The position numbers and the translations under genes were made by a program. A stretch of DNA of 61,142 bases from DASVEG01 sp035540495 (GTDB taxonomy: Bacteria > Actinomycetota > Acidimicrobiia > Acidimicrobiales > CADCTF01): positions 1-61,142 of the forward strand of contig DATLGL010000039.1 of the NCBI GenBank assembly GCA_035540495.1. Direction: 5' to 3'. The notes beneath the pieces are model-generated. The model saw nothing but the letters and a program-made list of their open reading frames with translations. It did not search any database and was not told the origin of the DNA. Shown here in pieces: positions 60,765-61,142 of the stretch. Every line of letters starts with the position of its first letter. Position 1 is the first letter of the stretch.

Positions 60765-60968
60765 TCAGCCGACTGGGCGCTTGAGGAGGAACTCCCAGTG
60801 GCTCGGCGTCGGGTGCATGGTCGCCACGACCTCCCAGCCCTCGGCGCCCTTCGAGTTCAACAGGTCCTGAATGGTTCCCTCGAAGCGGATGCCCTCGTTG
60901 ATGAGGACCCACTTCGAACGGAGGTTCCCGAGCTGCGCTTCGAGGAACTCGTACTCCCACTGCACCAC
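60765..60968 (-). CDS. Small DUF4177-like protein
   Basis: A 67-residue protein: VVQWEYEFLEAQLGNL at the start, LNSKGAEGWEVVATMHP in the middle and EFLLKRPVG at the end, matching the WEY...GWE...LKR pattern of DUF4177. Function unknown. GTG-GTG; the first is supported by TACGGT seven bases upstream. The gene begins 33 bases from the right terminal repeat and precedes the ABC1 kinase gene by nine bases. Confidence 0.78.
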   Translation of the reverse strand: MVQWEYEFLEAQLGNLRSKWVLINEGIRFEGTIQDLLNSKGAEGWEVVATMHPTPSHWEFLLKRPVG

Positions 60969-60975
60969 GCCGGCG

Positions 60976-60981
60976 ACCGTA
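60976..60981 (-). promoter_or_regulatory. Leaderless -10 element of the DUF4177-like gene
   Basis: TACGGT on the minus strand, seven bases before the GTG; likely also drives the ABC1 kinase gene. Confidence 0.55.
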
Positions 60982-61007
60982 GCCGTGGTCGCCGCGCCTC
61001 GGAGTTC

Positions 61008-61030
61008 TTGTCTCACCCCCGTCGTATCGT
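61008..61030 (+). promoter_or_regulatory. PafBC/RecA-NDp-like promoter of the right 13E12-type gene
   Basis: TTGTCTCAC, eight bases, then TATCGT. The -10 ends seven bases before the GTG start, implying a leaderless mRNA. It shares TGTCYCACCCC with recA and the LysM gene. Confidence 0.6.
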
Positions 61031-61037
61031 CCCTTTT

Positions 61038-61142
61038 GTGCTGACGTTGCGGGAGCTGACGAGTGAAGCGGAGAAGGTGGCGGTCGGTTTCGACCCTCGC
61101 CTGCTCGACGCCGCGTCTGCTCGCGCCGCGGTCCAGCACGCG
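61038..61142 (+). CDS. DUF222/13E12-type HNH endonuclease family protein, N-terminal fragment (cut by window end)
   Basis: Thirty-five codons from GTG to the right edge, identical to the fragment at the left end. The N-terminal helix pattern and repeated occurrence point to the DUF222/REP13E12 family; the HNH domain is beyond the window. The promoter is of the damage-inducible type found at recA, in keeping with known damage induction of mycobacterial relatives. Confidence 0.55.
   Translation, partial: MLTLRELTSEAEKVAVGFDPRLLDAASARAAVQHA

Larger units (their letters stand above)
61002..61142. repeat. Terminal inverted repeat, right copy
   Basis: The exact reverse complement of the first 141 bases. 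It contains the promoter and beginning of a 13E12-type gene reading rightward off the edge. Confidence 0.95.

Overview
The window is a 61,142 bp, very GC-rich stretch packed with genes on both strands; no gap between genes exceeds 300 bases. Gene content and order point to a high-GC actinobacterium, most likely of the class Acidimicrobiia (inference). The evidence is the actinobacterial core order rimO-pgsA-cinA-thpR-recA-...-miaB-miaA-dapF-hflX-...-lexA-...-nrdR, a multi-copy DUF222/13E12-type gene at both ends, DUF3040 next to dinB, a SpoVS protein, many GTG starts and leaderless promoters. The exact 141-base inverted repeat at the two ends suggests this is a whole assembly contig that stops inside two copies of the same repeated gene.

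Layout. 0.2-11.7 kb: tRNA and ribosome modification (rimO, miaB, miaA), lipid synthesis (pgsA), cinA, thpR, recA, spoVS, dapF, hflX and dapC. 11.8-16.6 kb: an alpha-glucoside-type ABC importer. 16.6-19.8 kb: a P-loop kinase, a methyltransferase, and dapD-dapE; with dapC and dapF these give most of the succinylase route to diaminopimelate and lysine. 19.8-24.3 kb: three minus-strand genes (5'-nucleotidase with N-terminal repeats, OsmC, membrane-anchored subtilase). 24.4-26.2 kb: an SOS hub (lexA, a divergent nucleosidase, a LysM cell-division-suppressor-like gene) with five LexA-box-like sites. 26.3-36.1 kb: metabolic genes, nrdR and a pyrophosphate-type phosphofructokinase. 36.1-40.9 kb: a frameshifted hydrolase, a YbaK deacylase, a PIG-V-like glycosyltransferase, Nudix-dinB and DUF3040. 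40.9-47.3 kb: a MoxR-DUF58-transglutaminase operon and a DUF885 hydrolase. 47.3-54.6 kb: ROK kinase, acyl-CoA dehydrogenase, GNAT, HNH, lipoate-ligase-like protein, and an AAA-VWA-unknown cassette. 54.6-61.0 kb: SnoaL-like protein, an MprAB/PepD-like envelope-stress module with a divergent secreted protein, an ABC1 kinase and a small DUF4177-like protein.

Regulation is the most striking layer. A conserved element, TGTCYCACCCC followed at fixed distance by a -10, lies upstream of recA, the LysM gene and the terminal 13E12-type gene. It resembles the mycobacterial PafBC (RecA-NDp) damage promoter; recA and the LysM gene also carry LexA boxes. Independently, about nineteen genes have a TANNNT hexamer ending 6-8 bases before the start codon, indicating leaderless transcripts. 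Four divergent gene pairs share one overlapping symmetric -10 (ANNNTANNNT). No rRNA, tRNA, CRISPR array, prophage or insertion sequence was recognised.
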